This document shows, piece after piece, positions 53,731 through 63,931 of a stretch of DNA of 64,000 bases. Origin of the DNA: an uncultured Gammaproteobacteria bacterium. Its GTDB lineage: Bacteria > Pseudomonadota > Gammaproteobacteria > PS1 > Pseudothioglobaceae. Position 1 is the first letter of the stretch. Every line of letters starts with the position of its first letter. The position numbers were made by a program, and so were the translations under genes. Location: assembly GCA_902556205.1 (NCBI GenBank), contig CACDVH010000001.1, forward strand, positions 234,029 to 298,028, given 5' to 3'. The notes under the pieces were generated by a model. The model was not told the DNA's origin, made no database searches, and was given only the letters and a program-made list of their open reading frames with translations.

Positions 53731-54504
53731 TTAGATTGACTCACCAAAGGTACTGTTTTGAGAATGAATATAATCTATATCACTAGTATGAACGAACGAA
53801 GTTCTTAGCTCGATAGTCACGTTGTTGTATGTTTGACCCACTCGATTGATTTTTAAAATGGGTGCGCTGGTTGGGATATTTAAGAGCTTAGATATTTTTT
53901 CATCCGCAGAAATAGCTTTGAGTTTTTCAGAACAATTAGTAATAAAAATATTAAACTTATTCTGATAAAGGTTATAAATTGTATTTGCTCGTCCTTTAAA
54001 AATTTCTTCAGTAAGGCCGGGAAACTTTTCTTGTGGAATGATAATTTTATCAACAATATAAAACTTTTTATTAAGACCTAGCTTATTATAAATCTGAAAT
54101 ACTGGACTCCCTACAGGAAGCCCCAATTCTGCAGCCTGTGACTTAGTCGCTTTCTTTGAATCGAAAGAGATAAACTCAACTTTAGGGCTTTGTTTTTCAT
54201 CACTTCCGTTGAGCGCAAAATGAAAATATTCAAAAAGGAAACTGCTGTTGTCATGCTGAAATACAAAAGTACCTAAGCCCTGTTTCCTTATTAGGAAACC
54301 TTCTTTTTCAAGCATCCCAACTGCTTTACGAATCGTTCCAATTGAAACATTGAAAAGCTCTACAAGGGTTTTTTCATTGGGTATGAGTTGGCCTGGTCTG
54401 AGCTCATCACGATAAAGGCAATTGAATAGCTCATTTCTAATTTGAAGCCAAAGCGGAGTTTTACTGTCTCTATCAATTTCAAATTTTAGATCAGTAATAC
54501 TCAT
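53731..54504 (-). CDS. GntR/HutC-type regulator (HTH plus UTRA)
   Basis: 257 aa. N-terminal winged HTH (PLWLQIRNELFNCLYRDELRPGQLIPNEKTLVELFNVSIGTIRKAVGMLEKEGFLIRKQGLGTFVF, residues about 17-80) followed by a UTRA ligand-binding domain. It is the last gene of the minus-strand DHPS operon. UTRA regulators bind small metabolites of the pathway they control, so it probably senses DHPS or sulfolactate and acts on both the operon and the TRAP promoter (inference). Confidence 0.85.
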   Translation of the reverse strand: MSITDLKFEIDRDSKTPLWLQIRNELFNCLYRDELRPGQLIPNEKTLVELFNVSIGTIRKAVGMLEKEGFLIRKQGLGTFVFQHDNSSFLFEYFHFALNGSDEKQSPKVEFISFDSKKATKSQAAELGLPVGSPVFQIYNKLGLNKKFYIVDKIIIPQEKFPGLTEEIFKGRANTIYNLYQNKFNIFITNCSEKLKAISADEKISKLLNIPTSAPILKINRVGQTYNNVTIELRTSFVHTSDIDYIHSQNSTFGESI

Positions 54505-54522
54505 AAATCTTTGTTTTATATA

Positions 54523-55533
54523 TTAAAAAGAAGGTTTTAAAATAACCTTCGCCGAGGCCATTGTACCATTATGTAAACTTTGAAAAGCTAAATTAGTTTC
54601 TGACAAAGGCATCTCTTCAATCCAAGAAAGATCTCCAAAATCACCATTCTCAATTGAAACCAGTGCAGACCTAAAGTCTTCCATGTTGTAGGTATAGCAA
54701 CCAATGAGTTTTATTTCCTGAAGCGTAATTTTACGAATATCAATACTGCTACTCCAACTGAGTAGTCCTACATTAACAACCGTGCCGCCAGCTCTCACTG
54801 AAGCAATAGATAAGGCATTGGTTTTCTCACTGCCTACACAATCAATAACGACATCATAGCTGTCTTCATTTACAGACTGATTGATCGGGTTGACTGGGTT
54901 CACACCAACATGCTCTTTAACGCACTGATGGCGAGCTTCATTTGTTTCTAAAACTGTCATCTTGACGCCATGAGACTTGAGTAGAAGCGCAGCAAGTAAA
55001 CCGATAGCTCCTGCCCCAATAACAAGGACATTACACTCATTGATTGGTTTAAAAGAGTTCTCTTTTGCCAGGTTGACAGCGTGAACAACGGTTGCAGCAG
55101 GTTCAGTCATTGCAACGTGATTCGAGTTCATTGAATTAGGCGCATGAACGAGACATTGGTTTGGTATTGTCATGTATTGTGCAAAAGCACCCTGTCTGCT
55201 CATACCAATCATATCTCTATCACTACATAAATTGTCCCTACCTTGAAGACAGTATTCACATTTGCCACAGGTGATCAGTGGATTACCAGTGACCTTTTGT
55301 CCTTTATGGGTGCCATCAACAATTTCACCACAGAACTCATGTCCAAGAATGAGACCTGGGCTCCTTCTTGGGTCTTTGCCATGAAATGCGTGCATATCAG
55401 AGCCACAAATACCGACCGATTCAATTCTTAATAACACATCATCATCTCGATCCAGTTGAGTTGACTTATATTCAGGAAAAAAAGTCATTTCATTTGGTGC
55501 GGTGTAAACCACAGCTTCCATTTTTTCTATCAT
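54523..55533 (-). CDS. hpsP: Zinc-dependent alcohol dehydrogenase, HpsP-like
   Basis: 336-aa MDR dehydrogenase. Catalytic zinc ligands are in SVGICGSDMHAFHG and GHEFCGEIVDG, the structural zinc cysteines in CGKCEYCLQGRDNLC, and the Rossmann fold in VLVIGAGAIGLLAALLL. In known DHPS loci HpsP is one of two 2-dehydrogenases that interconvert the DHPS enantiomers. The call rests on family plus context with hpsO, hpsN and suyAB. It overlaps hpsO by 4 bp (ATGA). Confidence 0.75.
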   Translation of the reverse strand: MIEKMEAVVYTAPNEMTFFPEYKSTQLDRDDDVLLRIESVGICGSDMHAFHGKDPRRSPGLILGHEFCGEIVDGTHKGQKVTGNPLITCGKCEYCLQGRDNLCSDRDMIGMSRQGAFAQYMTIPNQCLVHAPNSMNSNHVAMTEPAATVVHAVNLAKENSFKPINECNVLVIGAGAIGLLAALLLKSHGVKMTVLETNEARHQCVKEHVGVNPVNPINQSVNEDSYDVVIDCVGSEKTNALSIASVRAGGTVVNVGLLSWSSSIDIRKITLQEIKLIGCYTYNMEDFRSALVSIENGDFGDLSWIEEMPLSETNLAFQSLHNGTMASAKVILKPSF

Positions 55534-56291
55534 GCTGCTGAAAACCCTCCATCTAAAAATACAGTTTGACCGGTAACATAGGAATTTGCATTACTACATA
55601 AAAAGACACTAATTCCAAATATATCCTTCTCTTCACCATTTCGGCCCATCATTGTTTTGTTGGCTAATGCCTCTAATTTATCAGGATCTTGAAATAAGGA
55701 CTCTGTTAAATTTGTTCGAAAAAAACCTGGAGCTATTGCATTGACTAGAATACCATCCTTAGAATAAGCTTGGGCAAGAGCACGCGTAAGCTGCATCACT
55801 CCACCCTTACTTGCTCCATAAGGAATACTATTGTCAAAAGCCCTGAGCGACTGAAGTGAGGCAATATTGATTATTCTTCCCCAGTTATTTTTTTTCATTG
55901 TATCCGCCACAAGTTGACTCAGAAAAAAAGGCGCCGTAAGATTTATATCAATTGTTTTTTGCCACTCATTGAGTGTAAGTTCTTCTGCTGAAGTTCTTAA
56001 ATTAATTCCTGCTGCATTAACTAGGATATCGATGCTACTGGACGCTTTAAGAATTTGTGAAACAATTTTCTCAAGTGCGTCACTCGAGGTCACATCAACT
56101 TGAACAAAGCTACCGTTGGAGCCTTGCTGTCTTATTTCTTGAAGCGTTTCATCTGCATTGTCACGGCTACTAGCTATCCAGACAAATGCACCTGCTTTAG
56201 CAAGCGCAAGTGCCATCATTTTTCCTAGTCCGCTCGTACCACCAGTTATCAGAGCAACTTTATTCTCAAGAGAAAAGTCTGATAAGCTCAT
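55530..56291 (-). CDS. hpsO: Short-chain dehydrogenase, HpsO-like
   Basis: 253-aa SDR. Cofactor loop ALITGGTSGLGKMMALALAKAGA, NAAGINLRTSAEEL, catalytic Ser and Tyr-x3-Lys in INIASLQSLRAFDNSIPYGASKGGVMQL, and C-terminal TGQTVFLDGGFSAA. In known pathways HpsO with HpsP racemises DHPS at C2 so that HpsN sees the (R) form. The assignment depends on its place between hpsP and hpsN. Other alcohols are possible from sequence alone. Confidence 0.75.
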   Translation of the reverse strand: MSLSDFSLENKVALITGGTSGLGKMMALALAKAGAFVWIASSRDNADETLQEIRQQGSNGSFVQVDVTSSDALEKIVSQILKASSSIDILVNAAGINLRTSAEELTLNEWQKTIDINLTAPFFLSQLVADTMKKNNWGRIINIASLQSLRAFDNSIPYGASKGGVMQLTRALAQAYSKDGILVNAIAPGFFRTNLTESLFQDPDKLEALANKTMMGRNGEEKDIFGISVFLCSNANSYVTGQTVFLDGGFSAA

Positions 56292-56295
56292 CAGG

Positions 56296-57606
<1,311 letters not shown>

Positions 57607-57626
57607 TTATTACCAGTAAAATTAAA

Positions 57627-58796
57627 TTATGCGCTCTCGTATAAACGCGTTAATACAAACTCTTGATGACCCAGTATTTCAGCAGCAGTCATTCTTCCAT
57701 TTGAGGTATGGATAAGAGACTCAAGAAGCATATCCCCAGCTTGATCCATATTGATATCACGCTTTAAAAGAGCAGTTACATCAACATCAACATGCTCAGA
57801 CATTGTCCTTACTGTTCTTGGGTTTGCACAAACCTTGATAACAGGCAAAATTGGATTACCAATAATATTTCCTTGACCCGTAGGGAACAAATGAGCAACA
57901 TATCCTGAAGCTGCACATAGAGTAACCATTTCTGCAGCAGCAGAAGACGAATCCATGAACCATAGTCCTTTACTTGTTGGCATTTCGGCTTTATCAAGAA
58001 CGCCATCAACCATGCACTTCTTACCAATTTTCTGAATATTTCCGAGTGCCTTCTCCTCAATCGTTGTCAGACCACCTTCGATATTTCCTTTAGTTGGCTG
58101 CGAATCAGACAGGTCATCGGTTTTCCAGCGCTCAATCATATCTTGGTAACGGTTGAACATGAACATGAACTGATCAGCGACGGCATCATTGGCACATCTG
58201 GCCTTTACGAGGTGTTCACCACCTGTAATTTCAGAAGTTTCACCAAAAAGTAGGGTGCTTTGTTTTTCATAGAGTTTATCAAATGCGTTTCCAACTGTTG
58301 GGTTTGCTCCAAATCCTGAAGTAGTATCTGACTCACCACACTTGGTTGATACCCAAATTTCACTTATATCGCAAGCCTCTCTTTGAAGTCCTGATGCATA
58401 ATGAACCATGTCATAAGCGGCTTTTGAAGCGTCAGCAATTGTTTGGATGTCACCCTTCTTTTCAATAGAAAAGCCTTGAACTGGTTTACCAGTTTCAGCA
58501 ATACCATCGACTATTTTTTGAGTCCAGTCTGGCTCAATTCCAATAACCACAACTGCAGCAACGTTAGGGTTTGCACCGGTTCCAATCATTGTTCTAAAAT
58601 GAAGATCTAGGTCTTCACCAAATTGAAGTCGACCATAAGGGTGAGGAAGGGCAATTGTTCCCTTAATATTGTTACTCACCGCCTCACATGCTGCATTTGA
58701 AATATCATCAACAGGCAGGATGACTACATAGTTGCGAATTCCTACTCTATTATTGTCGCGTCTATATCCGTAGATTTTCTGATCTAAATTTATCAT
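57627..58796 (-). CDS. suyB: (2R)-sulfolactate sulfo-lyase large subunit
   Basis: 389-aa UxaA-family protein. Signature stretches: [95 protein letters not shown]. With SuyA it splits (R)-sulfolactate into pyruvate and sulfite. UxaA homologues such as altronate dehydratase share the fold, but the split small/large subunits and HpsN next door favour SuyAB. The start at 58796 overlaps suyA (TAATG), with AGAGG before it; a GTG two codons upstream is less likely. Confidence 0.85.
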   Translation of the reverse strand: MINLDQKIYGYRRDNNRVGIRNYVVILPVDDISNAACEAVSNNIKGTIALPHPYGRLQFGEDLDLHFRTMIGTGANPNVAAVVVIGIEPDWTQKIVDGIAETGKPVQGFSIEKKGDIQTIADASKAAYDMVHYASGLQREACDISEIWVSTKCGESDTTSGFGANPTVGNAFDKLYEKQSTLLFGETSEITGGEHLVKARCANDAVADQFMFMFNRYQDMIERWKTDDLSDSQPTKGNIEGGLTTIEEKALGNIQKIGKKCMVDGVLDKAEMPTSKGLWFMDSSSAAAEMVTLCAASGYVAHLFPTGQGNIIGNPILPVIKVCANPRTVRTMSEHVDVDVTALLKRDINMDQAGDMLLESLIHTSNGRMTAAEILGHQEFVLTRLYESA

Positions 58797-59077
58797 TACC
58801 ACCTCTTTGTTTTAACGTTATGAACATGTAGATGATCACCAACTGCAATCTTTGAAATTGTTCTACCAATATCTACCCCATATTTGATGACAGTGTCATC
58901 TTCATTCAGATCCTTAATAGCAAGTTTGTGACCGATAGGAATGTCTTGGTTAATCTTAATGTCGATTAAAACATCTTGATCCATTATCCATCCTTTAAGA
59001 GTATCGTTTGCTTTAAGCCCTTCAACTGTAACAACGCCGACGGAATCGTCTTCGTCATGAACTATAAATTGAATCAT
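58796..59077 (-). CDS. suyA: (2R)-sulfolactate sulfo-lyase small subunit (SAF domain)
   Basis: 93-aa SAF-domain protein ([36 protein letters not shown] ... [26 protein letters not shown]), ending HNVKTKRW, a C-terminus I recall as typical of SuyA. It partners the SuyB protein encoded immediately downstream. It is the first gene of the minus-strand DHPS operon, with an AAGGAG ribosome-binding site about 6 nt upstream of the ATG. Confidence 0.87.
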   Translation of the reverse strand: MIQFIVHDEDDSVGVVTVEGLKANDTLKGWIMDQDVLIDIKINQDIPIGHKLAIKDLNEDDTVIKYGVDIGRTISKIAVGDHLHVHNVKTKRW

Positions 59078-59139
59078 GCCTACTCCTTATACATATTAAA
59101 AAAAACTGTGATTAAATTATAAAATTTAATGAGAAGTAT

Positions 59140-59148
59140 ATTATATCA
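59140..59148 (-). promoter_or_regulatory. Extended -10 promoter of the suyA-gntR operon
   Basis: On the minus strand the sequence TGATATAAT is a perfect extended -10 (TGn plus TATAAT). It is flanked upstream by TTCATATATAT, also found just upstream of the TATACT at the inositol promoter. No clear -35. Confidence 0.55.
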
Positions 59149-59294
59149 TATATATGAATTTTATTCTTTTAGATTATTGAAAAAAATAACCAAATAACCA
59201 TATAAAATTTAATTATATTAATCTTGAAATAGCTAAATAATGGACTGATTCACTCAGTTACTTGTTTCAAAAAAAATTGAATTTAAGGATGAAA

Positions 59295-59684
59295 ATGAGA
59301 AAATTATTTTGGATTTTATTTCTTTCTTTATTGCCCTTTTGTGCCTTTTCAAAGGTTGGCGATCTCTATTACTGTGAAATGACTCAGGCAATAGAGATTA
59401 AAGAGGGAAAGCTTATTAATTATATCCCTCAGAAATTTAAATTTAGGGTCGTTCAAGAGGATTTGATTCAGTTTGGGAGTGATTCAAACTACTTTAGTGG
59501 ACTTGAACTCAAAATTATTGATTTTTCTGAGAATGGAGAGCAGTTTTACGGAGATAATTTTGAATTTTCTTTTGGAAGCTTCTATTTTGCCGAAGTATTC
59601 CGATGGCCCTCCAAAGATGTTGATACTTTAACTGCTACTGCTCTGAGTGCAGAGTGTTCCGCGGTAGATGATTATTCTGTATAG
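59295..59684 (+). CDS. Hypothetical exported protein
   Basis: 129 aa, not recognised. Signal peptide MRKLFWILFLSLLPFCAFSKVG, so exported. The mature part (VGDLYYCEMTQAIEIKEGKLINYIPQKFKFRVVQEDLIQFG) is short, beta-rich and has a couple of cysteines. The frame opens from 59262, but AAGG lies six bases before the ATG at 59295, so I start there. It faces away from suyA. Confidence 0.6.
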   Translation: MRKLFWILFLSLLPFCAFSKVGDLYYCEMTQAIEIKEGKLINYIPQKFKFRVVQEDLIQFGSDSNYFSGLELKIIDFSENGEQFYGDNFEFSFGSFYFAEVFRWPSKDVDTLTATALSAECSAVDDYSV

Positions 59685-59712
59685 TTTATTCTAATAAAAC
59701 AACATAAAAAAG

Positions 59713-60186
59713 ATGGCATCAATAGCAACTAAAACGACTCGGTTAATTAAATTGTTTGGAATAACTAAGGTGCCAATGATTTGGTACTGTAGGCCAAAGG
59801 TTATACAGCATACAGACGAGAGGATTGAAATCAAAATTCCACTAAAAAGAAAAACAAAGAATCACTTAGGAAGTATGTATTTCGGAGCTCTTGCAGTTGG
59901 TGCAGACATCACTGGTGGATTTCTGGCAATGAATCCCATTCAGGAGAGTGGCCGAAAAATTAACCTCATTTTCAAAGACTTTAAGGCTGACTTTCTTAAA
60001 AGACCAGAGGGCGATGTTCATTTCATATGCAGTGATGGTCTAGCAGTCAAAGAGCTCGTAGAGACAGTGGCTAACTCAAATGAACGGCATAACTTTAAAC
60101 TCAGTATTGATGCTATTGTGCCCTCGCTATCCCCTGAGATTGTGGCTAAGTTTGAACTTACTCTCTCATTAAAGGATAAGAGTTAG
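59713..60186 (+). CDS. DUF4442 / hotdog-fold thioesterase-like protein
   Basis: 157 aa, no signal peptide. The segment NHLGSMYFGALAVGADITGGFLAM, followed by INLIFKDFKADFLKRPEGDVHFICSDG, matches DUF4442, a relative of the PaaI/hotdog thioesterases. A substrate is not predicted. It probably belongs with the small exported protein upstream and the small membrane protein downstream; spacing is 28 bp and 7 bp. Confidence 0.78.
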   Translation: MASIATKTTRLIKLFGITKVPMIWYCRPKVIQHTDERIEIKIPLKRKTKNHLGSMYFGALAVGADITGGFLAMNPIQESGRKINLIFKDFKADFLKRPEGDVHFICSDGLAVKELVETVANSNERHNFKLSIDAIVPSLSPEIVAKFELTLSLKDKS

Positions 60187-60193
60187 GAGCACT

Positions 60194-60379
60194 ATGAGAC
60201 AAGATTTGTCAAACCTTGACTCAAATCAATCTTTAGCAGAGCCCTATTTTCAATCGAGCTCGAAAACTAGACTTTTGTTAATACTAGTCATCTTGTGCGT
60301 CTTATTTTTTATTGTTATTCAGCCAAGTTTATTTAAATATCTATTGCAATCCTCTCCCATGCTATGGGAGTGTATGTAA
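60194..60379 (+). CDS. Small membrane protein of unknown function
   Basis: 61 aa with one hydrophobic segment (TRLLLILVILCVLFFIVIQPSLF) after a polar N-terminus. AGGAG lies four bases before the ATG and 7 bp after the DUF4442 gene, so it may be translated as part of that transcript. No family recognised. Confidence 0.5.
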   Translation: MRQDLSNLDSNQSLAEPYFQSSSKTRLLLILVILCVLFFIVIQPSLFKYLLQSSPMLWECM

Positions 60380-60410
60380 TCTTAAAGCAACTAGTTAGGA
60401 GTTCAGCTTA

Positions 60411-60494
60411 TTAGAATTTGAAAAAATACTGTATTAGCAGAACACTCAAAGCGACGATAATTGCAACAATGACTACGGGCGGCATGTTTTTCAT
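60411..60494 (-). CDS. Possible 27-residue membrane microprotein
   Basis: The minus-strand frame encodes MKNMPPVVIVAIIVALSV followed by LLIQYFFKF and a stop: a single hydrophobic segment with a short basic start. A TATAAT lies close upstream, but there is no clear ribosome-binding site. Speculative. Confidence 0.25.
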   Translation of the reverse strand: MKNMPPVVIVAIIVALSVLLIQYFFKF

Positions 60495-60606
60495 AAAATA
60501 ATTATAAAGGCTCACGCGTGATTTTTCATGAAAATAACACCTACTAGTATGATATTTTGTATATTATTCTGTTCCTTCGTATCTAATTGAAATATAACAA
60601 TAAATA

Positions 60607-61806
60607 ATGTCAATTAAAGCATTTACACGACCCTTTACTCAGCAAGAGCCAATCAATCAAGAGGCGATTGATGCTGCAACTAAGGTTTTGAAGTCTGGCA
60701 GACTGCATAGATACAACACTATTGAAAATGAACTTTCAGAGGCAGCCCTTCTTGAAGAAGAGTATGCAACATACCAGCAAAGCAAATACTGCTTAGCATG
60801 TGCTTCAGGCGGTTATGCAATGAGCGTTGCCTTAAAGGCTGCAGGACTCAAGCTTGGCGAGAGCGTCCTAACAAATACTTTTACACTTGCACCAGTTCCA
60901 GGAGCTATTTCAAATGCTGGTGGAAATCCTATATTTGTTGAAATTACTAAAGATTTAATTTTAGATTTGGAAGATCTTTCAAAAAAAGCTGAGGAGAGTG
61001 GTGCTCGATTTTTGCTCATCTCCCATATGCGAGGACATCTTGTTGATATGGATCAGTTAATGGAAATTGTTAATGAAAATAATTTAATTTTGATTGAGGA
61101 TTGTGCTCATACAATGGGTGCCCAATGGAAAGATCAAAGGAGTGGGAATTTTGGGCTTGCTGGGTGCTTTAGTACTCAGACCTACAAGCATTTGAATTCT
61201 GGAGAAGGAGGTCTTCTTACTTCTAATGATGAAGAGTTTATGGCTCGAGCAATTATTTACTCAGGCTCTTATATGCTTTATGAGATGCACGGGGCTGCGC
61301 CAAGTTCAAAAGTATTTGAAGATATTAGGCTTGAAACACCAAATTATTCTGGACGCATGGATAACCTTAGGGCTTCAATTCTTAGGCCTCAATTAAAAAA
61401 TCTAGAAAAGAATATCACTCGTTGGAACGAGCGATATCAGGTAGTTGAGACTGCATTAAAAGAGATAAAAGGAATAGAGGTTCCATTAAGGTATGAAGAA
61501 GAGAGATATGTGGGCAGTTCCATTCAGTTTAGACTGCCTGGTATTAATGTGACTGAAGCCGAGTTATTTATCAAGAAAAATAAAGAGCTTGGTGTTGAGC
61601 TTAAATGGTTTGGGAATGATGATCCAATTGGATTTACCAGTAATCATAAAAGTTGGAAATATGTAGGCCGGCAACAACTAAATAAGTCTGATGAAATTCT
61701 CTCTAGTTTATTCGACTTGAGATTACCTTTGACGTTTTCAATTGATGACTGCATGCACTTATCAAAAATTATTATCGAGTGCTCAAGCGAGTTTATTAAA
61801 CACTAG
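60607..61806 (+). CDS. DegT/DnrJ/EryC1/StrS family PLP aminotransferase
   Basis: 399-aa PLP enzyme. The PLP Lys is Lys194 in STQTYKHLNSGEGGLLTSND, with the pyridine-binding Asp165 in IEDCAHTMG. ACASGGYAMSVALKAAGLKLGESVLTNTFTLAPVPGAISNAGGNPIFVEI is a typical start of the fold. Such enzymes transaminate sugar nucleotides or related keto-sugars for surface polysaccharides or antibiotics. No other sugar-nucleotide gene is adjacent, so the substrate is open. The next gene, a PQQ sugar dehydrogenase, starts 12 bp later. Confidence 0.85.
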   Translation: MSIKAFTRPFTQQEPINQEAIDAATKVLKSGRLHRYNTIENELSEAALLEEEYATYQQSKYCLACASGGYAMSVALKAAGLKLGESVLTNTFTLAPVPGAISNAGGNPIFVEITKDLILDLEDLSKKAEESGARFLLISHMRGHLVDMDQLMEIVNENNLILIEDCAHTMGAQWKDQRSGNFGLAGCFSTQTYKHLNSGEGGLLTSNDEEFMARAIIYSGSYMLYEMHGAAPSSKVFEDIRLETPNYSGRMDNLRASILRPQLKNLEKNITRWNERYQVVETALKEIKGIEVPLRYEEERYVGSSIQFRLPGINVTEAELFIKKNKELGVELKWFGNDDPIGFTSNHKSWKYVGRQQLNKSDEILSSLFDLRLPLTFSIDDCMHLSKIIIECSSEFIKH

Positions 61807-61818
61807 GTACTAATTCAA

Positions 61819-62919
61819 ATGCTAAATTTTTTTTTGGTCTTTATTTGTATTTTTAGTCTTACATCTCTCTCAGTCAGAGCTGATAACATTCAAATAGAAC
61901 AGATTGGCCCAACATTAAAAAACCCATGGGGAATGGATTTTATTAATGACAGCGAACTTCTCGTTACTGAAAAAAAAGGCCGTATTTTTCGAGTTAATAT
62001 TTCAGATGGTTCATCAATTCAGATTCAGAATGTACCTATAGTTGCCTCAACTGTGCAAGGTGGTCTTCTGGATATCATTTACAATGAGGGGGATGTTTTC
62101 TATTGCTACTCTAAAGACACTTCTAAAGGCACTGTGCTTGCAATTGATAGTGCAAATATTGTTGATGACAAATTAGACAAAAGATTAACAATTTTTGAAT
62201 CAAACAATCCAAGTTGGTCGAGTTATCATTTTGGATGTCGTCTTGAAATAAGTAATAGTAAATTATTTGCTACACTTGGAGAGCGAGGAAATCGTTTTAA
62301 TTCACAAGATGCATCAACTCATGCGGGTTCAATTATTCGAATAAATTTTGATGGAAGTGTTCCGAATGATAACCCAAAACTAGAGGGCTGGGCACCAGAG
62401 AACTTTTCGATTGGTCATCGAAATCCACAGGGGATGAAACTCAATCCTGAGACCGAAGAAATCTGGTCTCATGAGCATGGACCTAAAGGCGGAGATGAGA
62501 TTAATATTTTAGTTTCTGGTAATAACTATGGTTGGCCGGTTGTTAGTCATGGCTTTGAATATGGAACTGAAGATAAAGTGAGTGAGCATGATAGTCTTCC
62601 AGGTTTCAATGATCCAGAGTGGGTTTGGATTCCCTCTATAGCGCCATCTGGAATGGATTTTTATCCTATAGCTAGTGATGAAAAGATGATGTTTCCCGAA
62701 CTACAAGGGAAGCTTTTGGTGGGCTCCTTAAAATTTAGAAGGCTATATTCTATTTCGATTAATGAAGATGGATTGCCTGAGAGTGAAAGCATTTTAATAG
62801 ACGGAACTCTGGGCCGAATTCGTGATGTCGCTGTTGCACAAGATGGATCAATTTTAATCTTAAATGATGAATCATCTCTCTCAAAGCCCGAGGGTGGACT
62901 ATACAGAATCTATAGATAG
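61819..62919 (+). CDS. PQQ-dependent sugar dehydrogenase, YliI/Asd-like
   Basis: 366 aa. Signal peptide MLNFFLVFICIFSLTSLSVRAD, so periplasmic. Six-bladed propeller fold with KNPWGMDFINDSELLVTEKKGRIFRV, STVQGGLLDIIY, SIGHRNPQGMKLNPETEEIWSHEHGPKGGDEINILVSGNNYGWP and RIRDVAVAQDGSILILND. Soluble aldose sugar dehydrogenases of this type oxidise aldoses or oligosaccharides with PQQ and Ca. PQQ biosynthesis genes are not in the window. Confidence 0.87.
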   Translation: MLNFFLVFICIFSLTSLSVRADNIQIEQIGPTLKNPWGMDFINDSELLVTEKKGRIFRVNISDGSSIQIQNVPIVASTVQGGLLDIIYNEGDVFYCYSKDTSKGTVLAIDSANIVDDKLDKRLTIFESNNPSWSSYHFGCRLEISNSKLFATLGERGNRFNSQDASTHAGSIIRINFDGSVPNDNPKLEGWAPENFSIGHRNPQGMKLNPETEEIWSHEHGPKGGDEINILVSGNNYGWPVVSHGFEYGTEDKVSEHDSLPGFNDPEWVWIPSIAPSGMDFYPIASDEKMMFPELQGKLLVGSLKFRRLYSISINEDGLPESESILIDGTLGRIRDVAVAQDGSILILNDESSLSKPEGGLYRIYR

Positions 62920-62926
62920 TCAAAAC

Positions 62927-63148
62927 TTAATACCACCTCACCATACCAATAATCCCAGCTGTCGCATAGAAAAATTGGAGGAATAGAATTCCTCGATGTT
63001 GTCCAAGATATGCCCAGTAGCCAATTGATATAGCAGAAATAAGAAGTAAAAGAAATCCAACAAACTCAATACCGATATTCAAGGCTACCATCATTGAGTA
63101 GATTATTGCTGTAATAACTCCAAACCATTCTAGTAATTTACTTTTCAT
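62927..63148 (-). CDS. Small integral membrane protein, unknown
   Basis: 73 aa with three hydrophobic segments (FGVITAIIYSMMVALNIG, FVGFLLLLISAISIGYWAYL, FLQFFYATAGIIGMV). No family I can name with confidence. It ends 8 bp from the PQQ dehydrogenase stop, convergent, and has an AAAGG-like ribosome-binding site in reverse orientation. Confidence 0.65.
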   Translation of the reverse strand: MKSKLLEWFGVITAIIYSMMVALNIGIEFVGFLLLLISAISIGYWAYLGQHRGILFLQFFYATAGIIGMVRWY

Positions 63149-63249
63149 AATATAACCTTTAATTTATATAAAAAAATTAGAATTAGTATAGGCAGTTTTA
63201 TGATTTATAAAATTTAGATTTCTTCATTACATCATAATATAATTTCTCT

Positions 63250-63351
63250 ATGTCTGATTATGAGCCTAAGATTAATAAAAAACTGATTCAAGTATTAGTG
63301 ATTTTATTTTTTTTATGGTTTTTCATGGTGAGAGATGGGGGTATTTTTTAG
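63250..63351 (+). CDS. Possible 33-residue membrane peptide coupled to the next gene
   Basis: The frame encodes MSDYEPKINKKLIQVLVILF plus a few residues and stops with TAG at 63349-63351. It has a basic N-terminus and one hydrophobic segment. The stop shares one base with a GTG start for the next frame, as at gph/bioA, so the two could be coupled. It is too short to be certain. Confidence 0.4.
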   Translation: MSDYEPKINKKLIQVLVILFFLWFFMVRDGGIF

Positions 63352-63851
63352 TGTTTTGGCTTGTTAATAGAAATTATTTTCTTATTTTTTTATTTATAGT
63401 TTCTCTAATTTCTAGCTTTAATTCCTATGGAAGCTGGACAGAAATACCTCAAATTAATTCTGATGGTCAAACCAGTTTTATTGACTTTGACAGACTTGAA
63501 GAAAAAAAAGATGGCTATGTTTATTGGTGGATGATGACATCTAGTACTAAAACTAGTGAGAAGATTTATATACAAACTGATTGTGACTCAGACCGCATTA
63601 ATTCTTTACAAGTTGATTTATATTCAAAACCAATGGGATTTGGAGAAGTTGATCAAATCCAGCCAGAAGAGGGCTGGGTATATCCCTCAAAAGATAGTGG
63701 TCTTTATAGATTTGTAAAAGTTGTTTGTGATATGGCTAGAGTGAGTCCTGAAGAAAGGCAAAAAAGTGTTACAAATCTTTTAATGAGTCTTGAATATAAA
63801 AAAAAGATTAATGAGTTAAGTGAAGAGGAAGGAATAATCAACTCTTTTTAG
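63351..63851 (+). CDS. Exported protein, surface-adhesin-E-like
   Basis: 166 aa from the GTG at 63351. Hydrophobic N-terminal signal (LVNRNYFLIFLFIVSLISSF), then SWTEIPQINSDGQTSFIDFDRLEEKKDGYVYWWMMTSSTKTSEKIYIQTDCDSDRINSLQVDLYS, where the W...YIDF...C pattern resembles small periplasmic surface-adhesin-E-like proteins. An ATG at 63315 is in frame but would place the start inside the coding sequence of the 33-residue frame. Function not known. Confidence 0.55.
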   Translation: MFWLVNRNYFLIFLFIVSLISSFNSYGSWTEIPQINSDGQTSFIDFDRLEEKKDGYVYWWMMTSSTKTSEKIYIQTDCDSDRINSLQVDLYSKPMGFGEVDQIQPEEGWVYPSKDSGLYRFVKVVCDMARVSPEERQKSVTNLLMSLEYKKKINELSEEEGIINSF

Positions 63852-63907
63852 AAGTGAACCAGTGAGAACATTATCAAAGAATCTTATTTAAAGACAATTT
63901 AAAAATA

Positions 63908-63931
63908 TGGTGGAGATGGGGGGAATTGAAC
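63908..63931 (-). other. tmRNA 3'-end-like fragment, possible att remnant
   Basis: On the minus strand GTTCAATTCCCCCCATCTCC followed by ACCA resembles the last 24 nt of ssrA (T-loop, acceptor and encoded CCA). The preceding 5' strand of the T-stem is not complementary to CCCCC, and the 70 bases visible on that side are AT-rich, unlike tmRNA. This looks like a copy of the ssrA end rather than a working gene. Such copies mark the far end of elements integrated at ssrA. Confidence 0.45.

Noticed and set aside
57627..59077. Altronate dehydratase (uxaA)
   Set aside because: Separate small SAF and large subunits and the HpsN neighbour fit SuyAB better. No uronate genes are present.
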